A stretch of 63,212 bases of DNA from Candidatus Wallbacteria bacterium (GTDB taxonomy: Bacteria; Muiribacteriota; UBA6191; JACPRK01). Under the pieces are notes generated by a model. It saw nothing but the letters and a program-made list of their open reading frames with translations. It ran no database searches and was not told where the DNA came from. The stretch is taken from contig JACQZN010000082.1 in assembly GCA_016213845.1 (NCBI GenBank), forward strand, positions 96,431-159,642. Direction: 5' to 3'. Made by a program: the position numbers and the translations under genes. This document shows, in pieces, positions 51,282 through 58,654 of this stretch (positions are counted from its first letter, which is position 1; each line of letters opens with the position of its first letter).

Positions 51282-52333
51282 CGCGCAAGCCAGGCGGCTA
51301 CGTGCTCGCCATCGCGCTCTTGCTGTGTGCGATGCTGGCCGTGCTGGGAGCGTCGCTGCTGGAGCTGGCTCCCTCCCAGCTATCGCAGAGCCAGCTGGTG
51401 CTCGAGCTCGGGCGGATGTCGGATCTCGCGCAGTGCGGGCTGAGCGACGCCGAAGCTCGCTTGCTGGCGAATCCGGCGTGGAGAAGTGGGGTTCCCAGGA
51501 CGCCCTTCGAATCGGGCTCCTACGAAGTTACGCTCGTCAGCCGGCCCAACGGGCCCCTGCTACGTGCCTCGGGGCACGGGGCCGGCGGTGAGGTGCGTGT
51601 TCTGGAGCGGGAGATCGGCCTGGGAAGTAGGGCGTTTCAGTACGCCGTCTACTCCGCGGGAACGCTGACGCTGGACTTCGCGCCGAAGGCTTCGATCGAA
51701 GGAGGGTTGTATGGATACCAGGGTGTCTTGGTGAGCGAGGGCGATCACGAGGGAGTCGCCGAGTCGTTCGTGAACCAGGGGCCGGAGATCCGCCTTCCGT
51801 CGGTCGATCGCCAGCGCTACCGCGACGACTTCGGGTTCGATCTGGAGTTTGCGAGCACGGCCTCCCTCGAGGGCGACTACTCCGGTCATCGGATTGTCTT
51901 CGTCGACGGCAATCTGACCCTGCGCCAGGACCGGGTTCCCTTCCGGTTCCGCACGCTGATCGTCACCGGAAACGTCGTGATCAGCGGGAAGCTGCCGGGC
52001 TCGTCCTCCGGCAACTCGTGGCTGCGGCCCAGGTCCATCGACGGCGCGAGGAGACTTCCGGCGCTTCTTTGTGGAGGCAACCTGTCCACTGACGGACAAC
52101 CCGTCTCGGAGCTGGAGGTCGAAGGCACTGTCTGGGTCTCGGGCAACGTGACGCTCGAGGAGCTGCAGCTGGAGGGCAACCTGATGGCCGGTGGAAACGT
52201 GACACTCACGGGGCAGAAGGCGCACGTCCATCAGAGGCCGCTGCTCTGGGACCCGATGAGTTACCCTCCGTACTTCACTCCCGACGCCGCCGGCTGCTTC
52301 CTGACTCGAGTGCGCCAGCGAATCGTCCAGTGA
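51278..52333 (+). CDS. PilX/GspK-like protein with beta-solenoid C-terminus (351 aa)
   Basis: N-terminal GYVLAIALLLCAMLAVLGAS resembles PilX_N/GspK, which also lack the Glu+5 residue, and LSDAEARLLANP matches the conserved AEA-L segment. From about residue 110 the sequence has repeated short strands (VYSAGTLTLDFAPKASIEGG, HRIVFVDGNLTLRQD, RTLIVTGNVVISGKL, ELEVEGTVWVSGNVTL), bactofilin-like or beta-solenoid. It is the last gene of the pilus locus; 84 bases later the minus-strand VIT-vWA gene ends. Confidence 0.78.
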   Translation: MTRKPGGYVLAIALLLCAMLAVLGASLLELAPSQLSQSQLVLELGRMSDLAQCGLSDAEARLLANPAWRSGVPRTPFESGSYEVTLVSRPNGPLLRASGHGAGGEVRVLEREIGLGSRAFQYAVYSAGTLTLDFAPKASIEGGLYGYQGVLVSEGDHEGVAESFVNQGPEIRLPSVDRQRYRDDFGFDLEFASTASLEGDYSGHRIVFVDGNLTLRQDRVPFRFRTLIVTGNVVISGKLPGSSSGNSWLRPRSIDGARRLPALLCGGNLSTDGQPVSELEVEGTVWVSGNVTLEELQLEGNLMAGGNVTLTGQKAHVHQRPLLWDPMSYPPYFTPDAAGCFLTRVRQRIVQ

Positions 52334-52417
52334 GGGAGCAGGGTAGGAACAAGGTGAGTGCCAGAAACGGTGCGTTGACTCCGAATCACTGGTTCGCTCT
52401 CCGGACGGGGGCAGCCC

Positions 52418-54055
52418 TCACTTCCAGAACTCGCGCCTCGCGGGTGCCGGCGGCGCCGGCGAGCCGGACTTGATCGCGTCGAGCGCCTTGCGCAGGGCCG
52501 CCAGCAGCGACGCGAGCGAGGGACGGTCGGTGGCCGTCCAGCGTCGGAGGTTTCGAAGGCCCTCCAGCAGGGGGCGCAGCGCGAGCGCGAAGGGGGATAG
52601 GCCGGGCGTCTGCTCGATGGCCTCGAGCGCGAGCTCGAGATCTCCGATGAGGTAGGCCAGCTCCGCACGCACGTCTGTCTCGTCGGCCAGCGTCTCCAGC
52701 CTTTCCAGCGCCTCGGCCAGCGCGCGCAAGAGGCTCGCCAGCTCTGCCGTCAGCGCCCGGTTCGAAGGCGCAGGCATGCGCTTGATTCGCCGCGATCGGC
52801 TCCGGCCGCTCGAGCCGGGCATCGACGGCAACTTGCCGAGGAAGTCCGACACGGCGTCGAAGAGCCCGCCGCCGCCGCCGGCGTCGCTGGCCGGGACCTC
52901 GGGTCCGGATTCCTTGGAGATGTACGAGCCGAGCTCGCCGCTGCCCGATTCGGAGGCCATGTCGGCGCTGTCCATCAAGCAGAAGTCCATGTCATCCATC
53001 GACTGCGCGCGCTTCGGGCTAGGGGCGGCCACCGACCTCGAAGCGAATCCGCCCACTCCCGCGGCCTGGGCGCTCATCGCCCAGCCTTGCGGTTGCTCCA
53101 CGGGCTGCACCACGTGGTGACTCAGGCCTCCTGGGTTGACGAGCTCGCGCTCGTCCACGGCCACGAATGCAGTGAACCTCGAGAGGACTCCGAACTCCAG
53201 CGAGGTCCGAACGATCCGGTCGGCTAGCGCAGAGTCGCCGAGCCCTTCGGACACGTAGCGGTCCTCGAGGTCCCGGATGTGGGCGCGCGCCCAGGCTCGT
53301 CCGACGACCGGAGTGGTCGCGGCGACGACCGGCACCTTCAGCCGGAAGGTGGTGCCGTCGGCCATGCGTGCTCGAAGACCTATCGTCAGCGGAGGTGCTC
53401 CGGTGACGCGGCACAAGAGCACCAGCGGGACCCCCTCGAAGACGTCCCGCGAGCCGGCGGGCGTCAGCGAGCCAGGCAGGAGCCGTGTGCCTTCGGGCTC
53501 GAGCTCTACGTCGGTCAGAACCGGGGTGCCAATCCGCCTGTGGAGGTTGCGCATCGCCTCGTCCAGACGGTCCTCGCTCTCGATGAGCTCGCAGACGCCG
53601 CCGCTGGGGTCCGCAAGACGCCGCAGGAAGGCGGCGTTCACCGCCTGGTCGATGCCGACCGTGAAGATCCGTACTCCGCGTGCCTTGTCGCGGACCAGCC
53701 GCAGCAGCCAGTCCTCGTTGCCGACCTGGCCGTCCGTGACCAGGACCAAGGTGCGCTCCACGCCCGGAGCCCGCTCGGCGAGGTCGCTGAGCGCCACGGA
53801 CAGGGCGTTGGACATCTCGGTGCCACCGCGGGCCTCGAGCGCCGCCACGCTCTCGAGGGCGGCGAAACGGTGGCGGTCGGTGGCCGACACGAGCCCCGAC
53901 TGCGGCTGGCCGCTGCAGAGCGTGACGCGATCGCTGAACGCCAGGACGTCGAAGCGGTCGCGGGCGTCCAGCGTGTCGATCATCCGGCAGATGGCGCGGC
54001 GCGCGGCGACGATCTTCCAGCCCGCCATGCTCCCGGAGCGATCCAGCACGAACAC
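52418..54055 (-). CDS. vWA-domain portion of a frameshifted VIT-vWA protein (545 aa)
   Basis: The frame begins (GTG) at FVLDRSGSMAG, the first strand of a von Willebrand A domain with complete MIDAS residues: Asp-x-Ser-x-Ser here, Thr in GGTEMSNAL and Asp in LVTDGQVG. Then comes a beta region (SLTPAGSRDVFEGVPLVLLC) and a C-terminal low-complexity/helical tail (GGGGLFDAVSDFLGKLPS). It has no signal or VIT domain of its own. The preceding VIT domain is in another frame (53980-54957) and the two are clearly one ancestral gene: VIT-vWA proteins normally run continuously. It could still be translated by internal initiation, but that would leave a bare vWA domain. Confidence 0.8.
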   Translation of the reverse strand: MFVLDRSGSMAGWKIVAARRAICRMIDTLDARDRFDVLAFSDRVTLCSGQPQSGLVSATDRHRFAALESVAALEARGGTEMSNALSVALSDLAERAPGVERTLVLVTDGQVGNEDWLLRLVRDKARGVRIFTVGIDQAVNAAFLRRLADPSGGVCELIESEDRLDEAMRNLHRRIGTPVLTDVELEPEGTRLLPGSLTPAGSRDVFEGVPLVLLCRVTGAPPLTIGLRARMADGTTFRLKVPVVAATTPVVGRAWARAHIRDLEDRYVSEGLGDSALADRIVRTSLEFGVLSRFTAFVAVDERELVNPGGLSHHVVQPVEQPQGWAMSAQAAGVGGFASRSVAAPSPKRAQSMDDMDFCLMDSADMASESGSGELGSYISKESGPEVPASDAGGGGGLFDAVSDFLGKLPSMPGSSGRSRSRRIKRMPAPSNRALTAELASLLRALAEALERLETLADETDVRAELAYLIGDLELALEAIEQTPGLSPFALALRPLLEGLRNLRRWTATDRPSLASLLAALRKALDAIKSGSPAPPAPARREFWK

Positions 54056-54957
54056 GACGTCCCGGCGGCAGCGCGTATCGGCGGGACCAACGTGACGGCG
54101 AGCGCGCCCGTGTCCGAACCGGGCTGCGCGGCAAAGACGGCCGAGCCCTCGGCGGAATCCGGCGCCATCCGGAGTCGAAGGATGAAGTCACGGTCGAGGC
54201 GCTCCCCCGCGTTCAGCCGCAGCCGGCGCACGGCGCTGCCGAAGTCGGAGTCCTCCGAGACCAGGTGCAGGCTGGAGCCGATGCCGGTCAGAGGCAGTCC
54301 TGCCGGGTCGATTTCCACCGACAGTCCCAACCGCACCGGGGACCGGAAGCCGGGGAGCAGCACGGGCGGTGTGATGCGGGAGGCGTCCGGGACGGCGTCG
54401 GTGTCGGGCGAGGTCCCGTCCCCCGCCCAGGGGCCGGGCAGCGGTGCGCCGGGGATGTACCTGGGCGCCACGACCAGCGGGAAGCGGAAGGTCGCCTCGC
54501 CGTCCTGGAAGGGGAGGGGACCCGTCAGCTCCAGGTGCACGGATGCCGTTTCTCCCGGCGGCAGGTTCCCCACGCGCATCGTGAAGACGCCCGGCCTGTC
54601 CTCTTCGGCGATGGCTGCGCGGTGGCCGCGGGTCAGCGCCTGATCGTAGGTATCGCGCGCGGCGCCGCGCTCCATCAGCTTGCCCTCGACGGTGCGGCCG
54701 GCGACCACCAGCTGGAAGCGCGTCACGGCGGCCCGGTCTGGCAGAGGGAAAATGTAGGTGGCCTCCAGGGGCATCGCGTGCACGTTGACGAATGTCTGGC
54801 GCACGGAGACCTCGGCGTAGAGGCCCGTGAGGCGCGCCCGGACGTCCATCGCGGCCAGCGGCAAAAGGCCGGCCTGCGTGTGAAGGGCACCGAACCCGTC
54901 GTTCGTCACGTCCTGGCTGACCGGGTCGTCCGTAATCACGGTGAGAGGTGCGTGCAT
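53980..54957 (-). CDS. VIT-domain N-terminal portion of a frameshifted VIT-vWA protein
   Basis: ATG at 54957 has AAGGAG 7 bases upstream. Residues about 1-290 are a vault inter-alpha-trypsin (VIT) domain and following beta region: VRQTFVNVHAMPLEATYIFP, AAVTRFQLVVAGRTVEGKLM and LELTGPLPFQDGEATFRFPL. At GALAVTLVPP (about 54083) the reading should continue into RDVVFVLDRSGSM, but the required frame is shifted, and this frame runs 33 meaningless residues to a stop at 53980. Restoring one base at about 54080-54085 would rejoin both parts into a single protein of about 840 residues. It lies 44 bases after the MerR gene. Confidence 0.8.
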   Translation of the reverse strand: MHAPLTVITDDPVSQDVTNDGFGALHTQAGLLPLAAMDVRARLTGLYAEVSVRQTFVNVHAMPLEATYIFPLPDRAAVTRFQLVVAGRTVEGKLMERGAARDTYDQALTRGHRAAIAEEDRPGVFTMRVGNLPPGETASVHLELTGPLPFQDGEATFRFPLVVAPRYIPGAPLPGPWAGDGTSPDTDAVPDASRITPPVLLPGFRSPVRLGLSVEIDPAGLPLTGIGSSLHLVSEDSDFGSAVRRLRLNAGERLDRDFILRLRMAPDSAEGSAVFAAQPGSDTGALAVTLVPPIRAAAGTSCSCWIAPGAWRAGRSSPRAAPSAG

Positions 54958-55001
54958 CTGGGGGCTCCTTCCGGCCTACGGCCGGCACGTCCAAAGGGAC
55001 T

Positions 55002-55700
55002 TCAATCGTCTTTCGAGTCGAAATCGTCTGCCATGGTTCCCACAAGCTCGATCAATGGGGCCGCCGCGGCGCGCAGCCGCGCCAGGCTTGCCGGGTCCAG
55101 CCGGCCGGCCGGCAGCTCCAGCAACAGGGTCAACCGCTCGGAGACCGCGACTGCCGTGAGGGGCCGCGCGTCGGGCGCGAGGGCCGTCGGGCGCGGTGCC
55201 GACTGCGGCTGGGACCAGAATCGCCTCGCTGGCGCCGGCGGGGAGATTGAAGTCGCGTCGTCCGGAGCGAGGTTCGCTTCCCGGCGAGGCGCGACGGCGC
55301 CTGCTCCAAGAAGGGTGGCGGTTTCAGGACGGCGCTTGGGCGCGGCGTCGCCCGTTCCCTCGGCGCTGGCGTCCGCGAGCAGGCCCGCCGGAACCTGGGC
55401 CAGGCACTCGAGCTCGGTTTGCGGCAGACCGGCGAGCCTCCGCTGAACCTCCTCCAGACTCGCCCCCGAGGCCTGCAAGCGCTTGATCGCCACGAGCTGC
55501 AGTAGATGGCGCAGGCCGTACAGCGCCGTGCGTCCCTCGAAGCCGGCCGGGCGATCGAGCAGCCCAACGGTCGTGTAGTAGCGCGCTGTGCGGGCATCCG
55601 GCATCCAGCGAACTCGGCGCGAGTCTCCCGCCAGCCCTTCGTGCTCGAGTACCCGCGTCGCCACGCGGGTCAGCTGTTCCAGTCTCCAGCGAATCGACAT
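55002..55700 (-). CDS. MerR-family regulator (232 aa), autoregulated
   Basis: Residues about 20-95 form a MerR-type winged helix: RRVRWMPDARTARYYTTVGL, LDRPAGFEGRTALYGLRHLL and VAIKRLQASGASLEEVQRRL, like the HspR/MerR lineage. A long Ala/Pro-rich linker leads to a leucine-rich C-terminal helix (RLTLLLELPAGRLDPASLAR). No metal-binding Cys set is seen, so the ligand is unknown. ATG at 55700 is preceded by GGAG. Its promoter contains a palindrome, and the VIT-vWA gene follows after 44 bases, so it probably controls itself and that gene. Confidence 0.86.
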   Translation of the reverse strand: MSIRWRLEQLTRVATRVLEHEGLAGDSRRVRWMPDARTARYYTTVGLLDRPAGFEGRTALYGLRHLLQLVAIKRLQASGASLEEVQRRLAGLPQTELECLAQVPAGLLADASAEGTGDAAPKRRPETATLLGAGAVAPRREANLAPDDATSISPPAPARRFWSQPQSAPRPTALAPDARPLTAVAVSERLTLLLELPAGRLDPASLARLRAAAAPLIELVGTMADDFDSKDD

Positions 55701-55723
55701 CTGCTCCACTGCCTCCTGAATCA

Positions 55724-55752
55724 ATTATAACACTGTCATATAACAGTGTCAA
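55724..55752 (-). promoter_or_regulatory. Perfect consensus promoter with embedded MerR operator
   Basis: On the minus strand TTGACA (55747-55752), 17 bases, TATAAT (55724-55729): both boxes match the sigma-70 consensus exactly, exceptional in DNA this GC-rich. The palindrome ACACTGT-tatatg-ACAGTGT (55730-55749) fills the spacer and overlaps the -35 box, the usual operator position for MerR proteins. The start codon of the MerR gene is 24 bases downstream of the -10 box. Confidence 0.8.
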
Positions 55753-55832
55753 CATTGGTCGTTGTCCCGATCGGTCGCGGTAAAGTGACCTCGACCTGCG
55801 GCAGACGAGGTCGAACAAAATCGTCCGTCGGG

Positions 55833-55865
55833 AAAAAAAAAAGGGAGCCCCTGGGGGGGGGCTCC
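55833..55865 (-). terminator. Intrinsic terminator downstream of the small membrane protein
   Basis: Read on the minus strand: GGAGCCCC stem (55858-55865), a short C-rich loop, GGGGCTCC (55844-55851), then a run of ten T (plus-strand A at 55833-55842). It follows the small membrane-protein gene and insulates the MerR promoter at 55752. Confidence 0.85.
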
Positions 55866-55899
55866 GACTGCGGGGTTGGGATTGGGGTGACCGGTGGAA

Positions 55900-56085
55900 C
55901 TACCGAGATTCGGGGGTATCGCTGCTGGCGATGATGATGGAGCGGACGGGTTGGGGCGGCTCTTCAGGCGACTCGAGGTAGATCGCCACGGCGGCGAGGA
56001 GGAAGATGAGCATCAACCCGAGCTGGGCGATTCCCATCAAGATGACGCCGGCCGAGCTGTCGTCTGGGGTTCTGGGCTTCTTCAT
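55900..56085 (-). CDS. Small single-span membrane protein (61 aa)
   Basis: ATG at 56085 with AGGAGG 7 bases upstream, starts MKKPRTPDDSSAG. One transmembrane helix (GVILMGIAQLGLMLIFLLAA) with a short, acidic/Pro tail ending in IASSDTPESR. The ideal Shine-Dalgarno and its own intrinsic terminator argue that it is real although small. I know no family. It is divergent from the SDR gene with 73 bases between the starts. Confidence 0.72.
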   Translation of the reverse strand: MKKPRTPDDSSAGVILMGIAQLGLMLIFLLAAVAIYLESPEEPPQPVRSIIIASSDTPESR

Positions 56086-56105
56086 AGGAGTTCCTCCTGG
56101 CGGCA

Positions 56106-56151
56106 TCCTGTATGCACGGGAGATGCCATCTCGGCAGCGACTCCTGTATGC
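56106..56151. promoter_or_regulatory. Direct repeats TCCTGTATGC in the divergent promoter region
   Basis: TCCTGTATGC occurs at 56106-56115 and 56142-56151, 36 bases apart (start to start), filling the 73-base region between the small membrane protein and the SDR gene. The second copy contains TATGCT ending six bases before the SDR start codon, which would fit a leaderless transcript. It could be a shared operator. Confidence 0.4.
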
Positions 56152-56158
56152 TGGCCGC

Positions 56159-56962
56159 ATGACTCTCGAGAATCGTGTGGCCATCATCACGGGGGCAAGT
56201 CGCGGGGTCGGCCGGGCCGTGGCGCTGACGCTGGCAAAGGCCGGTTGCGACGTCGTTTTGGCCTCCAAGACGGTGGAGCCCGATCCCAGGCTTCCGGGGA
56301 CGCTCGGTGAGGTCCGCTCCGAGGTCGAGGCGCTGGGGAGACGAGCCCTCGTGGTGCAGACCGACGTGCGTCACGAGGAGCAGATTCAGAACATGGTGGC
56401 GGAGGCGGCCCGCGAGTTCGGCCGGATCGACATCCTGGTGAACAACGCAGGTGCGCTGTTCCTGGCGCCGGTTTCCGAGACTCCGACCAAACGGTTCGAC
56501 CTGGTGATGGGCGTCAATGCGCGAGCCGCCTTCATCGCCGCGCGCGAATGTCTACCTCACATGGCGAAGAACCGCTGGGGCCAGATCGTGAACATGTCGC
56601 CTCCGATCGAGCCCGGCCACGCCTTCGGCAAGGTGGCTTACTTGACCAGCAAGTACGGCATGACACTGCTCACCTACGGCCTGGCCGAGGAGGTCCGTCC
56701 GGACAACGTGGCCGTGCACTCGCTCTGGCCTGCCTGCGTCGTGGAGACCATGGCGACCATCCGATTCGGCCTGGGCAGCCACGAGGTCTGGCGCACCCCC
56801 GAGATCCTGGCCGACGCGACCCTTGCTCTGGTCGACAAGGCGCCCTCGCTGCGCACCGGCCGCGCCTGGATCGACGAGGAGGTGCTGCGCGAGGAAGGGC
56901 TCACCGACTTCGCGAAGTACTCCTGCGTGCAAGGCGCCGAGCCGATGAGGCTGCCATTCTAG
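56159..56962 (+). CDS. Short-chain dehydrogenase/reductase, HSDL2-like (267 aa)
   Basis: A classical SDR: NAD(P) loop ITGASRGVGRAVALTLAKAG, VVQTDVRHE, NNAGALFLAPVSET, Ser in IVNMSPPIE and YLTSKYGMT (Tyr-x3-Lys). The insertion around SKTVEPDPRLPGTLGEVRSE and the long C-terminus with TGRAWIDEEVLREEG resemble the HSDL2-type branch (putative fatty-acid or steroid dehydrogenase). No Shine-Dalgarno is seen upstream. An upstream in-frame extension overlaps the divergent gene and is not used. A TAGTGAG tandem repeat follows directly. Confidence 0.9.
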   Translation: MTLENRVAIITGASRGVGRAVALTLAKAGCDVVLASKTVEPDPRLPGTLGEVRSEVEALGRRALVVQTDVRHEEQIQNMVAEAAREFGRIDILVNNAGALFLAPVSETPTKRFDLVMGVNARAAFIAARECLPHMAKNRWGQIVNMSPPIEPGHAFGKVAYLTSKYGMTLLTYGLAEEVRPDNVAVHSLWPACVVETMATIRFGLGSHEVWRTPEILADATLALVDKAPSLRTGRAWIDEEVLREEGLTDFAKYSCVQGAEPMRLPF

Positions 56963-56990
56963 TAGTGAGTAGTGAGTAGTGAGTAGAGAT
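56963..56990. repeat. TAGTGAG tandem repeat
   Basis: About three and a half copies of TAGTGAG begin just after the SDR stop codon. The 244-base gap 56963-57206 to the convergent M20 gene contains nothing else I can name. Confidence 0.7.
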
Positions 56991-57206
56991 TGGCGGCCGA
57001 TCTCGAGTCGTTGGCGCAGCTGACTCCGAAACGGGCGCCCTGGGTGCGGCACTGGAAGATGCGTCGCACTCCGGGTACGCCTGGAGCGACGGGAAGCTTC
57101 GTGTCTTCGTCCCTCCTGGCATTGGAGGGAGTGTTCGCGTGGGGGCCGTGCCTTCGACTTGTGAGCCGGCGGGGCCGAGGGTGGTTCCCGGTCCCAGCCG
57201 GTCTGC

Positions 57207-58598
57207 CTACCGCGCCATCTCCCGGAAGAGATGGATGATTCCGGCGATCGACTTCTTCCAGTCGCCCAGGTGGAGGCTCTCGTTCTCCGAGTGCGCGTTG
57301 GTGTAGGGGTCCTCGATGCCGACCAGCAGCGCGGGCACTCCGCCCAGCTCGCGGGAGAATGGCTCCACGAACGGGATGGAGCCGCCGCAGCCGGTGAAGA
57401 CGGCGGGGCGGCCGTAGCCCTTTTCCAGCGCGCGCCGCGCGGCGGCAAACGCCGGGTGCGAGGTGTCCGTCGTCCACCAGTTGCCTGCCGGCTCGCGCTT
57501 GACCGTGACCTCGACGCCCCACGGCGCGTTCTTCCGGAGGTGGTTCTCCAGCAGGTCCAGCGTCTCCTCCCGATCCATGTCGGGGACGATGCGGATGCCC
57601 ACGCGCGCGGCAGCTCGGTCGACGATGACGTTGCGGCGCTCGCGGATGTTGGCCGCTTCCATCGCGTTGATGGAGATCGCCGGCAGACGCCAGAGCTTCT
57701 TCAAGATGTCCTTGGCGCCCCCCTTGCCCATCACGCGAGAGCCGGGGACGATTCCGGCCTGCCTGCGAAACTCCTTCTCCGAGGGTGTGAGCTCGTCCAG
57801 CATCTTCTTCTCGGCGCGGCCCGGCGCGCGCACCTTGTCATACATGTGCGGGATCGCGATGTCGCCGTCCTTGTCGGTCAGCGTGGCCAGCATCTTCACC
57901 AGCGCCATCGCTGCGTCCGGGGACGCGCCGCCCCAGCCGCCCGAGTGCAGCGACTGGCGCAGGCCGCGGACCTCCACGTCGACGGCCACCAGCCCGCGCA
58001 AGGACGTGGTGATCGACGGAATTCCTGTGTCGAAGTTCGACGTGTCGGTCAGCACCATCGCATCTGCGGCCAGCTTGCGTCGGTACTTCTTCAGGAACGC
58101 GGTCAGGTGCGAGGAGCCGATCTCTTCCTCGCCCTCGATGATGAGCTTCACGTTCACGGGCAGCGTCTTCACCGTGCCGATATAGGCGTCAATCGCTGAA
58201 GTGAGTGCGACAACGCCCGCCTTGTCGTCTGCCGCGCCGCGGGCGTAGAGCCGCCCGTCCTTGCCCAGCGTCGGCACGAACGGCTTCGATTTCCAGAGCC
58301 GCTCCTCGCCCGTCGGCTGCACGTCGTGGTGGGCGTAGCAGAGCAGCGTCGGCTGGCCCTTGGCGTGGCACCAGTCGCCGTAGACGTACGGGTGCGCCCC
58401 CTTGAGGTCGATCACCTCGACGTTCTCCAGGCCGCGCCGCTTCATGATCTCGGCCGTCTTCTCGGCTGATTCGCGCAGATGTCCCACGCAAGCCTTGTCG
58501 GCGCTGATGCTCGGAATCCGCACCAGCTCGATCAGATCGTCCAGGTACTGCTTCTCGAGTGACTTGAAGCGCGAAAGCGCCAGCTCGGTGTCGTTCAT
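57207..58598 (-). CDS. M20-family dipeptidase/metallopeptidase (463 aa)
   Basis: Binuclear zinc aminopeptidase of the M20 (ArgE/DapE/CPG2/CNDP) group. Zinc ligands: His in LLCYAHHDVQPTGEE, Asp in LYARGAADDKAG, Glu-Glu in LIIEGEEEIGSSHLTAFL, Asp in VLTDTSNFDTG, and a late His in IEDPYTNAHSENESLHLGDW. The lid/dimerisation domain contains TTSLRGLVAVDVEVRGLRQS. Length and motif order match the cytosolic non-specific dipeptidases. ATG at 58598. No export signal. It lies next to a creatininase-like gene of the same strand, 56 bases downstream. Confidence 0.93.
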   Translation of the reverse strand: MNDTELALSRFKSLEKQYLDDLIELVRIPSISADKACVGHLRESAEKTAEIMKRRGLENVEVIDLKGAHPYVYGDWCHAKGQPTLLCYAHHDVQPTGEERLWKSKPFVPTLGKDGRLYARGAADDKAGVVALTSAIDAYIGTVKTLPVNVKLIIEGEEEIGSSHLTAFLKKYRRKLAADAMVLTDTSNFDTGIPSITTSLRGLVAVDVEVRGLRQSLHSGGWGGASPDAAMALVKMLATLTDKDGDIAIPHMYDKVRAPGRAEKKMLDELTPSEKEFRRQAGIVPGSRVMGKGGAKDILKKLWRLPAISINAMEAANIRERRNVIVDRAAARVGIRIVPDMDREETLDLLENHLRKNAPWGVEVTVKREPAGNWWTTDTSHPAFAAARRALEKGYGRPAVFTGCGGSIPFVEPFSRELGGVPALLVGIEDPYTNAHSENESLHLGDWKKSIAGIIHLFREMAR

Positions 58599-58654
58599 GC
58601 GCCCGACTCTGCCATGGCCGGCGCGCGCGAGTCACCAGGATTTCGGCCCGGCCC

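Noticed and set aside
53980..54090. Programmed ribosomal frameshifting in the VIT-vWA gene
   Set aside because: No slippery heptamer, downstream hairpin or Shine-Dalgarno-like stimulator is visible at the junction (GTCCCGCCGATACG); an indel or sequencing error is simpler.
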